Below, piece after piece: positions 1 through 8,349 of a DNA stretch of 64,000 nucleotides (position 1 is its first letter; every line of letters begins with the position of its first letter). The notes under the pieces were generated by a model. That model searched no databases. It saw nothing but the letters and a program-made list of their open reading frames with translations, and was not told the origin of the DNA. The stretch is from Brachyspira hampsonii (lineage in GTDB: Bacteria > Spirochaetota > Brachyspiria > Brachyspirales > Brachyspiraceae): positions 3,125,640 to 3,189,639 of the forward strand of contig NZ_CP019914.1 of NCBI RefSeq assembly GCF_002214805.1, given 5' to 3'. Position numbers and translations under genes: made by a program.

Positions 1-360
1 AAAGACTATGCAAGATATCATCAGGGATTTGATATAGCAAATACAAACGGAACCCCTATAATAGCTGCAAATAATGGAGTTGTAAGAGTATCAAGAGAAT
101 TATTTGTTAGAGGCAACTGCGTAGTTATAGATCATGGAGAAGGAGTATACAGCTCATATTTTCACATGTCAAAATTAATAGCAAAAGAAGGACAGTATGT
201 TAAAAAAGGCGAAGTAATAGGATTGATTGGTTCTACAGGAATGTCTACAGGTCCTCATTGTCATTGGGAAATGAGGGCAGGAAATATGACATTTGATCCT
301 TTAAGCATTTTAGAAAAGCCTGTTTCATTTAATACTAAAACTCTTACTCAAATAAAATAA
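1..360 (+). CDS. M23 family metallopeptidase, C-terminal part
   Basis: The reading frame is open from base 1, so the gene begins upstream of the window and only about 119 C-terminal residues are visible. The peptide carries the lysostaphin-type zinc motifs: YHQGFDIA (first His and Asp ligands, HxGxD-like with Gln after His) near the left edge and HCHWE (HxH) near residue 86 of the visible part, separated by the usual beta-rich segment VIDHGEGVYSSYFHM. M23 enzymes cleave peptide cross-links in peptidoglycan, or act as LytM regulators when ligands are lost. Here the ligands appear present, so an active periplasmic endopeptidase is likely. A second M23 gene lies at 1570, separated by one membrane-anchored protein. 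Partial because of the window edge, not because it is broken. Confidence 0.85.
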   Translation, partial: KDYARYHQGFDIANTNGTPIIAANNGVVRVSRELFVRGNCVVIDHGEGVYSSYFHMSKLIAKEGQYVKKGEVIGLIGSTGMSTGPHCHWEMRAGNMTFDPLSILEKPVSFNTKTLTQIK

Positions 361-397
361 AAATATTAAGTTATAATTTATACAGCTGCGGTGATAG

Positions 398-1573
398 ATG
401 AAAGTAAAAGAGAAATCAATAATAGAATCAGAAAATATACATAAAATAGAACCCTTATTCATTAGGTATTTAACTATAATAAGTGCTTTGGCTTTTATAT
501 TTCTATTTGTATTTTTCTTTGGTACTCATAGACTTAATGATGAATATAGTACGGTAAATGTTTGGAGTAAAAAAAGTGATTCATTAGATTCTCCATCTCA
601 TGATGAAAATTTTTATATAGACGGAATATTCAAACATAACTTTTTTACAAAGCCTGAAGGTATAATTCATTATTTTGATTTTAATGGAGACACTATATAC
701 AGTACTAATTTATCAAGAGGCGAATTGGCAACTTTAAATAATCAGAATTTTATCATATATAAAAGGTACGGAAATTATATAGATGCATATAATAATATGG
801 GCGGAATTATATGGCGTACTAATACTTCAATTTATCCTGAAATAGCTCCTTATGCTGAAAGGATAATATACCATTCAAGCGACAATTCAAAGATACAAAT
901 GTTTGATTTTAATAATAATCCGCTTAGCAGACATATACAATATGGAGAGATAATAACTGACGGAGCTTTTGCTTTGTATACAGGCGATTATATAGCAGGT
1001 TTTTCAAGTGGAGATATAGCATATATAAATAGAAACGGAGAGTTATCTTTTGCAATATCTAGTATTCTTAGTGAAATAAATATAGTAAAGTCTGTGGCAA
1101 TAAGCGAATACGGAAGTTTTGCTTTAGCTGTAAGCGGAATAAGACCTGAATACATAACTCTTTATGATGCTTCCGGTAATACTATATGGTATTCAGACAC
1201 AGGACTTAATAGGAGAAGGCATGTATCTAGTTATATAAGCGAAAAATCAATGACAGCTTTTATGCTTGCTGACAGGGATATTATATTGTATTCTTTAAAT
1301 AAAGGTAATGAAATAAAAAGAATTAATTTAGAAAAATATAATATGCAGAATGCAATCAATATGAAATTAAATTCTGAAACTAATTCTACTATTATGAGTA
1401 TATCTAAAGATGCAAAAAGTGTAGTTTTAATATACGATAATCATACTAAAGAGATTGTATTTGAAAAATATTTAGACGGTTGGGTATACAATCTTGATAT
1501 ATCAAATTTAGAAAATGAATATATGATTGTAACAGACAGAATGATTTATACATACAAGAGGGTTAAGCTATGA
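398..1573 (+). CDS. membrane-anchored propeller-like protein of unknown function
   Basis: This 391-residue protein has a short charged N-terminus, one membrane helix at about residues 24-44 (LTIISALAFIFLFVFFF), and a long extracytoplasmic part. That part is built from repeating strand patterns such as IHYFDFNGDTIYSTNL, IDAYNNMGGIIWRTN and ITLYDASGNTIWYSD, which resemble the blades of a PQQ/WD40-like beta-propeller. No catalytic motif is visible. The gene overlaps the next gene, an M23 peptidase, by ATGA at 1570-1573, so the two are probably translated together, and another M23 gene ends 37 bases upstream. A role as scaffold or sensor for cell-wall hydrolysis is inferred from this context only. 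Confidence 0.7.
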   Translation: MKVKEKSIIESENIHKIEPLFIRYLTIISALAFIFLFVFFFGTHRLNDEYSTVNVWSKKSDSLDSPSHDENFYIDGIFKHNFFTKPEGIIHYFDFNGDTIYSTNLSRGELATLNNQNFIIYKRYGNYIDAYNNMGGIIWRTNTSIYPEIAPYAERIIYHSSDNSKIQMFDFNNNPLSRHIQYGEIITDGAFALYTGDYIAGFSSGDIAYINRNGELSFAISSILSEINIVKSVAISEYGSFALAVSGIRPEYITLYDASGNTIWYSDTGLNRRRHVSSYISEKSMTAFMLADRDIILYSLNKGNEIKRINLEKYNMQNAINMKLNSETNSTIMSISKDAKSVVLIYDNHTKEIVFEKYLDGWVYNLDISNLENEYMIVTDRMIYTYKRVKL

Positions 1574-2424
1574 AAAAATATATATTATTATTATTTATAA
1601 TATCTTCATTTTTATTTGCAAGAGTGCCTATAGATCCTAATAGAATAAGAGTAACAAGTACATTCGGAGAGTTCAGAACGGATCATTTCCATAACGGAGT
1701 TGATTTCGGCGGACATAAAATGGAAATATATCCTGTAAAAGACGGAGAAATAGTTTATTATATTGATGAAGATGAAGATCCTACAAGACCGCTTTACGGT
1801 GTTGGAAATGTACTTATGATAGAACACCCTGATAATTTAAGAAGTTATTATTATCATATAGAGCCGGGTAGTATAGAAAAATCCTATGCCAAAGTAACAG
1901 AAAAAGATGTTGTAGCTCTCACAGGCAACAGCGGAAGATCCGGAGGAGCACATTTGCATTTAACTATAGAAAACATGAAAGAGGGATTAGTAGTAGATCC
2001 ATTAGAATATTTAAGTATAGATAAAGGATCAACTCAAGCACCTCTAATTCATGGTATATATTTAAGAACTGAAAACAGACTTATACAGATAAAAGATAAA
2101 ATGCCTATGAGTTATAATGGAGAAATAAAATTATTTGTTAAAGCTTATGACTTATTGGGCGGAATACCTATGGGACTTAAAAGAGTAAAAATATTTATGA
2201 ATGATGATTTAGTAAGAGATTATGATTTTACATATTTCATAAAAAGAGACAATGTATATTATATATCTCCGAATTATACTTTTGAAGAAGTGTACGGAGT
2301 AGATTCGCATTTTTATAGGGGCGGCGTTTTTGTTCCTAAAAGAGGAAAATATATATTTAAGGCTGAGGTTACCGACTTTGATAATAAAACTGTAGTATTG
2401 ACTAGAACTGTTAATTTTTATTAA
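1570..2424 (+). CDS. M23 family metallopeptidase, exported
   Basis: The protein has 284 residues and an N-terminal signal peptide (MKKYILLLFIISSFLFA, about 17 residues). The peptidase domain follows directly, with HFHNGVDFGG near residues 37-46 (His and Asp zinc ligands) and HLHLTIEN near 128-135 (HxH). The C-terminal ~130 residues (from about IHGIYLRTENR) form a separate strand-rich module of unknown role. The complete ligand set predicts an active peptidoglycan endopeptidase in the periplasm. The start ATG overlaps the stop of the propeller-like gene, which fixes the start and implies coupling. uvrB begins 11 bases after the stop, so uvrB may be read through from this operon. Confidence 0.88.
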   Translation: MKKYILLLFIISSFLFARVPIDPNRIRVTSTFGEFRTDHFHNGVDFGGHKMEIYPVKDGEIVYYIDEDEDPTRPLYGVGNVLMIEHPDNLRSYYYHIEPGSIEKSYAKVTEKDVVALTGNSGRSGGAHLHLTIENMKEGLVVDPLEYLSIDKGSTQAPLIHGIYLRTENRLIQIKDKMPMSYNGEIKLFVKAYDLLGGIPMGLKRVKIFMNDDLVRDYDFTYFIKRDNVYYISPNYTFEEVYGVDSHFYRGGVFVPKRGKYIFKAEVTDFDNKTVVLTRTVNFY

Positions 2425-2435
2425 TATTATTAAAT

Positions 2436-4487
2436 ATGAATTTTAAATTAGAATCAAATTTCAAGCCTTCAGGAGATCAAATAACAGCAATAGACTCACT
2501 AGTTAAAGGACTTGAAAATAAAAATAAATATCAAACTCTGCTTGGAGTTACAGCTAGTGGAAAAACTTTTACAATAGCAAATGTAATAGAAAAAGCTAAT
2601 AGACCGACATTAGTAATGTCGCATAATAAAACTTTGGCAGCTCAGCTTTATAGGGAGCTTAAAGATTTTTTTCCTAATAATGCTGTTGAGTATTTTGTTT
2701 CATACTATGATTATTATCAGCCTGAAGCTTATGTACCGGCTAAAGATTTGTATATTGATAAAGATGCATCTGTTAATGATGAAATTGACAGATTAAGACT
2801 TAAAGCAACTACATCGCTTCTTGAAAGGAGAGATGTTATAATTGTTGCTTCTGTTTCATGTATATACGGATTGGGTTCTCCTGAAGATTATAGAAAACTT
2901 TATATAGCAATAGAAAAAGACGGAGAATATGACAGAGATGAGATAATAGAAAAATTAGTATCTATTCAATATGAAAGAGTTAAAGATGTGCTTGAGAGAG
3001 CAAGATTTAAGGTTATAGGCGATACTATAGAAATAATGAGTGCTTATTCTGATGAGGTTATCAGAGTAGAGTTTTTCGGTGATACTGTTGAGCGTATAAT
3101 AAAAATTAATCCTATAACAAGACAAAAATTAGCAGAACAAGACAGAGTTGTAATATATCCTGCAAAGCACTTTGTTACAGGAGGAGACAAGTTGGCTGCA
3201 GGTATAAAATTAATAGAAGAAGAACTTGAAGAGCAGTATAATAAATTTAAATCCGAAGGAAAATTGGTAGAGGCAGAAAGAATATACGGAAGAACAAAAT
3301 ATGATTTGGAAATGCTTAGAGAGGTCGGATACTGTGCAGGAATAGAAAATTATTCCCGTCCTTTATCCGGAAGAAAAGAAGGAGACAGACCTGCTTGTTT
3401 AATAGACTATTTTCCTGAAGACTTTTTAACTATTATAGATGAGTCGCATGTAAGTGTTCCTCAGATTAGAGGAATGTTTTTCGGAGACAGAAGCAGAAAA
3501 GAGACTTTAGTAAAGTATGGTTTCAGACTTCCTTCAGCTCTTGATAACAGACCTTTATTTTTTGAAGAGTTTGAAAAACTTACTAATGATACAATATATA
3601 TTAGTGCCACTCCGGCAGAATATGAATTAAAGAAAAGCAGTCAGGTTGTAGAGCAGATAATTCGTCCTACAGGATTGCTTGATCCTATAATAGAAGTATA
3701 TCCTATTGACGGACAGATAGACAGAATACTAGAAGAGATAAAAAAGACTGTATCAAACAATGAGAGAATATTTATAACAACACTCACAAAAAAAATGGCT
3801 GAAGACCTTACAAAATATTTAAATGAAAACGGAGTAAGAACTCGTTATCTTCATTCTGATATTCAGACAGTTGAACGCGTTGAAATTATAAGGGATTTGA
3901 GGCTTGGGGCATTTGATGTACTTGTAGGCATTAACCTTTTGAGAGAGGGGCTTGATGTACCAGAAGTTTCTTTAATATTAATACTTGATGCTGACAAGAC
4001 AGGTTTTTTAAGAAATACAACTACCTTAATACAGACTATAGGACGCGCCGCAAGAAATGCAAATGGCAGAGTTATAATGTTCGCTGATACTATAAGCGAT
4101 GCTATGAAAGTTGCAATAGATGAAACAGAGAGAAGAAGAAAAATACAGATGGAGTACAACAAAGAGCATAATATTACTCCTAAAACAATCATCAAAAAAA
4201 TACAGGATATAATAGAAAGAGAAGAGAAAGTTGAAACATCTTATGAGCTTCATTTCGATTTCAGACGATTTAATGAAAGAGTAAAAATTGACCCTCAACA
4301 GAAAAGTGATGATTATATAAAAGAGCTTGAAAAAGAGATGAAAAAAGCATCAGACAGCTTAGAATTTGAAAAAGCTATTGAGATAAGAGAAAAAATTAAT
4401 CAATTAAAACAATTAAAGCCTCAAAAGAAAAATGTACATAAAAATATAACTTCTAAAAATCCGAATGGAAAAAGAAAAAATAATTAA
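2436..4487 (+). CDS. uvrB: UvrABC excinuclease subunit B
   Basis: At 683 residues this is the usual length for UvrB, the damage-verifying helicase-like subunit of nucleotide excision repair that is loaded by UvrA and recruits UvrC. Visible motifs include Walker A GVTASGKT (about residues 38-45), the beta-hairpin region VSYYDYYQPEAYVP, the DESH box (about residue 337), SATPAEYE, and the helicase motif QTIGRAARN. The C-terminal UVR domain (IKELEKEMKKASDSLEFEKA) contacts UvrC. There is only a weak Shine-Dalgarno sequence before the ATG, but the start matches the family (NFKLESNFKPSGDQ). The gene lies 11 bases behind the M23 peptidase gene. Confidence 0.97.
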   Translation: MNFKLESNFKPSGDQITAIDSLVKGLENKNKYQTLLGVTASGKTFTIANVIEKANRPTLVMSHNKTLAAQLYRELKDFFPNNAVEYFVSYYDYYQPEAYVPAKDLYIDKDASVNDEIDRLRLKATTSLLERRDVIIVASVSCIYGLGSPEDYRKLYIAIEKDGEYDRDEIIEKLVSIQYERVKDVLERARFKVIGDTIEIMSAYSDEVIRVEFFGDTVERIIKINPITRQKLAEQDRVVIYPAKHFVTGGDKLAAGIKLIEEELEEQYNKFKSEGKLVEAERIYGRTKYDLEMLREVGYCAGIENYSRPLSGRKEGDRPACLIDYFPEDFLTIIDESHVSVPQIRGMFFGDRSRKETLVKYGFRLPSALDNRPLFFEEFEKLTNDTIYISATPAEYELKKSSQVVEQIIRPTGLLDPIIEVYPIDGQIDRILEEIKKTVSNNERIFITTLTKKMAEDLTKYLNENGVRTRYLHSDIQTVERVEIIRDLRLGAFDVLVGINLLREGLDVPEVSLILILDADKTGFLRNTTTLIQTIGRAARNANGRVIMFADTISDAMKVAIDETERRRKIQMEYNKEHNITPKTIIKKIQDIIEREEKVETSYELHFDFRRFNERVKIDPQQKSDDYIKELEKEMKKASDSLEFEKAIEIREKINQLKQLKPQKKNVHKNITSKNPNGKRKNN

Positions 4488-4547
4488 TATAAGTAAACTC
4501 AATACTTAAAAATATATTTATACTAATTTTATATTTATATTTTTTAT

Positions 4548-4589
4548 AAATTTATAATGCATTTACTTTATAAAAACAATTATAAATTT
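4548..4589. terminator. possible bidirectional terminator between uvrB and the TPR gene
   Basis: A perfect 10-base inverted repeat (AAATTTATAA at 4548-4557, TTATAAATTT at 4580-4589) sits between two convergent genes in AT-only sequence. T-rich stretches flank it on both strands. The stem is pure A/T and therefore weak, so this is a position-based suggestion. Confidence 0.3.
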
Positions 4590-4615
4590 TACACTATAGT
4601 ATTTTTATATAAAAA

Positions 4616-6220
4616 TCAAATATAAAAATCTGAGCTTTCATCTGATGAATATATTAAAGTAAAATTTTCTCCATTATCTATATATGGAACATAAGCTATC
4701 TTTATATGCTCGCAATTTATATCATCTTTAATATCTCCTATAACTTCATTTAATATAAGCCTAAAAGCAATATCAATATCTACAACCACAGAAAAGAAAT
4801 TAATAACATATTTTCCTTTTATGTTTTCAGTTTCACCAGCATTCCAAGAATTTAAATAACCAACTCCATTCCAACTCAAAACTGAATTTAAAATATTTAC
4901 TATTTTATTTAAAGCATCAGAATATTTTTCAGGCAGTTCATTTTCAAAAGGTTCTGTTTCAAATTGCAAAATCAAATAATAGCAATCATCATTATCAATT
5001 TTTTTATAATCATTATACTCTTTATAAAAATCATCTAAAAAAATTTTATATTCTCTTGGATTACCGCATTCATATTCTTTAACCTCTCCGCTGCTTCCAA
5101 CTATTCCGGTATGCTTTACTATAGTTCCTTCATCTATCCAGCATTCAGCATAATACATAAATCCGTATTCTTCTTTATACAAAGTAACAATATTAGGCAG
5201 CTCCTCTAAATATGGACTTAAAGGCATTCCGTAAGAATCAAAAATTTCATCTGCAACTTTTTTATATTCAGAATCTTTATTAAACATTTTTCTAATTGAA
5301 AAAGTTTTATCGGTCTCTTCATTTTTAAATTCGGCTTCAATAGTATAATCAATACTGAATCTTACAGATGTTAATTTTGATTTTTCTTCATATTTTAATT
5401 TCTCTTTTACATCTTTTAATTCTTCTAAAGATTGCTTTATTAATTCTTTATCTAATTTTGATATAGCAGCTTCATTCATTAAAAATATACCGTCTATCAA
5501 ATCATCATCAAAATAAAATTTAAAAGTACAATAAGGATTATCAGCTTCCCAATCTATAGGATTAATAATATCTTTAATAGCCTGCAATTTTTCTCTATCG
5601 CATAATATATAAGCTATAGCATTTAATTTCTCCTCTCCGTAATCGAGACCTTTAAGTAAATTTTTATCGCTTTCTTCATTGATATAATGATATTCTAATG
5701 CTTCTATAGAATAATAATTTTCTATCTCCTCAGCCTGTCTTAAAAACTCATAATCACCCGGTACAAGTTCCAATCCCTTATTATTAGCTTCCACAGCACC
5801 TTCTTTATTTCCGAAATGAAGTCTTAATTTAGCAAGTTCAAGCCAGCCCCAAGGATAATCAGGCTCTTCAATAACACCATGTTCAGCATATTTTAAAGCC
5901 TCATCTAATTTACCGCAATATATAAGAGCAACAGTATATCTATAGTACCAAGTTCCGCATCCTTTGGCATTTTTCTCAGAGTATTTCATGAACTCTTTAG
6001 ACATATAATAATGTTCATAATCGCCTATATTATTGCAGGCATAAGAATACCATAATGCTATATCTAAATCCTCTTTAGCCTCTTCTAATGTAAACTTATT
6101 TTCTTTTACACCATTTTCAATAAACTCTTGCAAATAATTGAGCATTTTATAAAAATATCCGCCGCCATCTGTATTAAATGATTCCAATGTTTTTATATCT
6201 TCATTATTAAGTAATCCCAT
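4616..6220 (-). CDS. TPR-repeat protein of unknown function
   Basis: The protein has 534 residues and no signal peptide, so it is probably cytoplasmic. The N-terminal ~200 residues contain helical TPR-like pairs (for example CGKLDEALKYAEHGVIEEPDYPWGWLELAKLRLHFGNKEGAVEANNKGLELVPGD, where the typical W-L-G-A-P positions can be seen). The C-terminal ~330 residues are acidic and strand-rich with no motif I recognise. I chose the second ATG (MGLLNN) because GGAG lies six bases upstream of it, while the ATG four codons earlier has no ribosome binding site. The gene is convergent with uvrB and 40 bases downstream of the tRNA-binding gene, so the two minus-strand genes may be cotranscribed. Confidence 0.75.
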   Translation of the reverse strand: MGLLNNEDIKTLESFNTDGGGYFYKMLNYLQEFIENGVKENKFTLEEAKEDLDIALWYSYACNNIGDYEHYYMSKEFMKYSEKNAKGCGTWYYRYTVALIYCGKLDEALKYAEHGVIEEPDYPWGWLELAKLRLHFGNKEGAVEANNKGLELVPGDYEFLRQAEEIENYYSIEALEYHYINEESDKNLLKGLDYGEEKLNAIAYILCDREKLQAIKDIINPIDWEADNPYCTFKFYFDDDLIDGIFLMNEAAISKLDKELIKQSLEELKDVKEKLKYEEKSKLTSVRFSIDYTIEAEFKNEETDKTFSIRKMFNKDSEYKKVADEIFDSYGMPLSPYLEELPNIVTLYKEEYGFMYYAECWIDEGTIVKHTGIVGSSGEVKEYECGNPREYKIFLDDFYKEYNDYKKIDNDDCYYLILQFETEPFENELPEKYSDALNKIVNILNSVLSWNGVGYLNSWNAGETENIKGKYVINFFSVVVDIDIAFRLILNEVIGDIKDDINCEHIKIAYVPYIDNGENFTLIYSSDESSDFYI

Positions 6221-6261
6221 ATTGTTCTCCATTTCTATATTATGATTTATATTAACAAATA

Positions 6262-6618
6262 TTATCCTATAACTGTACCGTTTTCACATTCCTCTTTTGT
6301 AGTTAATAATACAACTTCACCATTATCTTTGACAGCACCTAAAACCAAGCATTCTGAGAAAAAATTAGCTATCTGTTTTTTAGGAAAATTAACTACAGCA
6401 ATTATTCGTCTTCCTATCAAATCTTCTTTTTTATATAATTTTGTTATTTGTGCTGATGATGCTTTTATACCCAATTTGCCAAAATCAATTTTTAATTTAT
6501 AAGCAGGTCTTTTAGCTTTTGGAAAATCTTCTGCTTCTATTATAGTACCTGTTCTGATATCCAATGCCAAAAAATTATCAAAATTCGATTCCGGCTTAAC
6601 TTCATCTTTAATATCCAT
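6262..6618 (-). CDS. csaA: CsaA-like tRNA-binding domain protein
   Basis: This is a 118-residue single-domain protein of the tRNA-binding OB fold found in CsaA and at the C-terminus of some methionyl-tRNA synthetases. The diagnostic pattern is DIRTGTIIEAEDFPKAKRPAYKL, followed by IDFGKLGIKASSAQITKLY, IGRRIIAVVNFPKKQIANF and SECLVLGA. CsaA proteins are dimers reported to bind tRNA and to act as export-related chaperones in some bacteria; the role here is not shown by the sequence. The start at 6618 is supported by GGAG seven bases upstream, and an in-frame ATG 20 codons earlier lacks one. The gene is divergent from the tRNA-Sec/selAB unit. Confidence 0.88.
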   Translation of the reverse strand: MDIKDEVKPESNFDNFLALDIRTGTIIEAEDFPKAKRPAYKLKIDFGKLGIKASSAQITKLYKKEDLIGRRIIAVVNFPKKQIANFFSECLVLGAVKDNGEVVLLTTKEECENGTVIG

Positions 6619-6746
6619 TTTTAATCTCCAAAACATTTTTATATATTTTATGATATTAATAAAAATTTTAAAGTGCATTTTTTATATATACATATAATAT
6701 TATAATGTTTTTATTATAATATACCAATACCATGTATGCTAAAAAA

Positions 6747-6775
6747 TTGACATAAAGTAAAAATTAATATATCAT
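6747..6775 (+). promoter_or_regulatory. promoter of the tRNA-Sec/selAB unit
   Basis: TTGACA at 6747-6752 and TATCAT at 6770-6775 are separated by 17 bases. The predicted start, near 6782, falls just before the first base of tRNA-Sec at 6788. This is a near-consensus housekeeping promoter, and the same transcript could continue into selA and selB. Confidence 0.65.
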
Positions 6776-6787
6776 ACTAAAATATAT

Positions 6788-6876
6788 GGAGGCTGATGAG
6801 TCCCGGTGGGCTCCGCGCTCTTCAAAAGCGTTGGATGCTATAGCAGCATCGGCAGGTTCAACTCCTGCCTCTTCCG
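6788..6876 (+). tRNA. selC: tRNA-Sec (UCA anticodon)
   Basis: This 89-base RNA has the hallmarks of selenocysteine tRNA: a six-pair D stem (GAGTCC/GGGCTC) with a CGGT loop, an anticodon loop CTTCAAA with anticodon TCA at 6822-6824, a long variable arm (GATGC/GCATC), a T arm with loop TTCAACT, and the G discriminator. CCA is not encoded. The acceptor helix is odd: GGAGGCTG against CCTCTTCC gives five pairs, then two apposed non-pairs (C-T and T-C), then G-C. It reads UGA as selenocysteine with SelA and SelB, both encoded immediately downstream. Confidence 0.9.
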
Positions 6877-6922
6877 ATAAAATTTTTATAAAATATCATT
6901 TCATTTTTTACGGACATTAATT

Positions 6923-8269
6923 ATGAATAATAAATTTAATCTAATACAAACTAATGCGGTATTAGAAGATGAATCCATAAAACCATATCATAAAATTATT
7001 TCTCGTCCGATTGCGGCAGATATTATAAGAGAAACTTTAGAAAGATTAAGAACTCAATTAAAAAATAATTCTGAATTAAAATATGATAAAAAAGATATAA
7101 TTAAATTATGCGAAGTTGAAATAAAAAAGAAAGCAAACCTCACAATAAAAAAAGTCATAAATGCTACAGGAACTATAATGCATACTAATTTAGGAAGATC
7201 TCCAATAGACGCAGAAATTTGGGATAGTGTAAGAGAATTGAATATAAACAGCAATAATCTTGAATATAATATTAATAATGAATCAAGAGGAATGAGAGGA
7301 GAGTTCATATATTCACTTTTAAGAAAAATAACAGGTGCAGAAGATGCTTTAGTGGTTAATAATAATGCTGCAGCAGTATTTCTAATATTAACAGCTTTGG
7401 CATCTGATAAAGAAGTCATAGTTGCGAGAGGAGAGCAGGTACAAATTGGAGGAGGATTTAGAATACCTGATATATTAAAAGAAGCATCTGCCAAACTTGT
7501 AGAAATCGGCACTACAAATATAGTAGATATAAAAGATTATAAAGAAGCTATAACAGAAAATACTGCTATGATATTAAAAGTACATACTTCAAATTTTAAA
7601 ATAAGAGGCTTTGTAAAATTTCCTTCATTAAAAAAGTTGAGAGAAACTATACCTGATAATATACCATTAGTTTATGATGAGGGTGCTGGAATATTTGATG
7701 AAAGTATTAGCGAAGAAGAACATATAAAATCTGCATTAAAAAGCGGCGCCGATTTAGTATGCTTTTCAGGCGATAAAATGTTTTCAAGTGTGCAGGCTGG
7801 AATCATAGTAGGAAAGAAAAAATATATAGAAAAAATATACAAACATCCTTTAATGAGAGCTTTCAGATGCGGAAAAACAGTACTGTCAATATTAGAAAAA
7901 AGTATCATAAAAAGATTGAATACTGAAGGCAATTTCAAAGGATACTGTGAAACTTTATTGAGTATAGACAAGGAAATGATAAAACAAAAGGCTTTAAAAA
8001 TCATAGAAAATATTGAAGGTTTTGAAGTTGTTGAGGAAGATATAGAAACAGGAGGAGGTGCTATGCCTGATACTTTTTATCCTTCTTATGCAATAAGTTT
8101 TAAACCTAAGGATATAAAAGTCGTAATTAAGTTTATGCATAATTTAGATGTGCCTATTATACCAAAAGTAAAGAAAGATTCAGTACTTATATATGTAATA
8201 ACTATAAATGATGAAGATATAAATTATATAAAAGAAGTTTTAAAAAAGATAAAAGATACTAGTTTTTAA
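6923..8269 (+). CDS. selA: L-seryl-tRNA(Sec) selenium transferase
   Basis: SelA (448 residues) is a PLP enzyme that converts seryl-tRNA(Sec) to selenocysteinyl-tRNA(Sec) using selenophosphate. The PLP lysine is K285 in SGDKMFSS, equivalent to the SGDKLLGG block of E. coli SelA. Other typical blocks are INATGTIMHTNLGRSP, NNNAAAVFL, RGEQVQIGGGFRIPD and VYDEGAG. The length is close to the family norm and nothing is missing. The gene follows tRNA-Sec by 46 bases and precedes selB by 80, forming a compact selenocysteine insertion locus. selD is not in the window. Confidence 0.96.
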   Translation: MNNKFNLIQTNAVLEDESIKPYHKIISRPIAADIIRETLERLRTQLKNNSELKYDKKDIIKLCEVEIKKKANLTIKKVINATGTIMHTNLGRSPIDAEIWDSVRELNINSNNLEYNINNESRGMRGEFIYSLLRKITGAEDALVVNNNAAAVFLILTALASDKEVIVARGEQVQIGGGFRIPDILKEASAKLVEIGTTNIVDIKDYKEAITENTAMILKVHTSNFKIRGFVKFPSLKKLRETIPDNIPLVYDEGAGIFDESISEEEHIKSALKSGADLVCFSGDKMFSSVQAGIIVGKKKYIEKIYKHPLMRAFRCGKTVLSILEKSIIKRLNTEGNFKGYCETLLSIDKEMIKQKALKIIENIEGFEVVEEDIETGGGAMPDTFYPSYAISFKPKDIKVVIKFMHNLDVPIIPKVKKDSVLIYVITINDEDINYIKEVLKKIKDTSF

Positions 8270-8349
8270 TATTTAAATATATTTGAAATATATAGATTTA
8301 ATAATAAAGTTACAAGCAAATTCATCACTAGCAATAATAGGATTTAATT

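Noticed and set aside
7054..7512. Minus-strand frames opposite selA, selB, uvrB, OadA and other genes
   Set aside because: They are shadows of strongly supported genes, with no ribosome binding sites and no recognisable domains.
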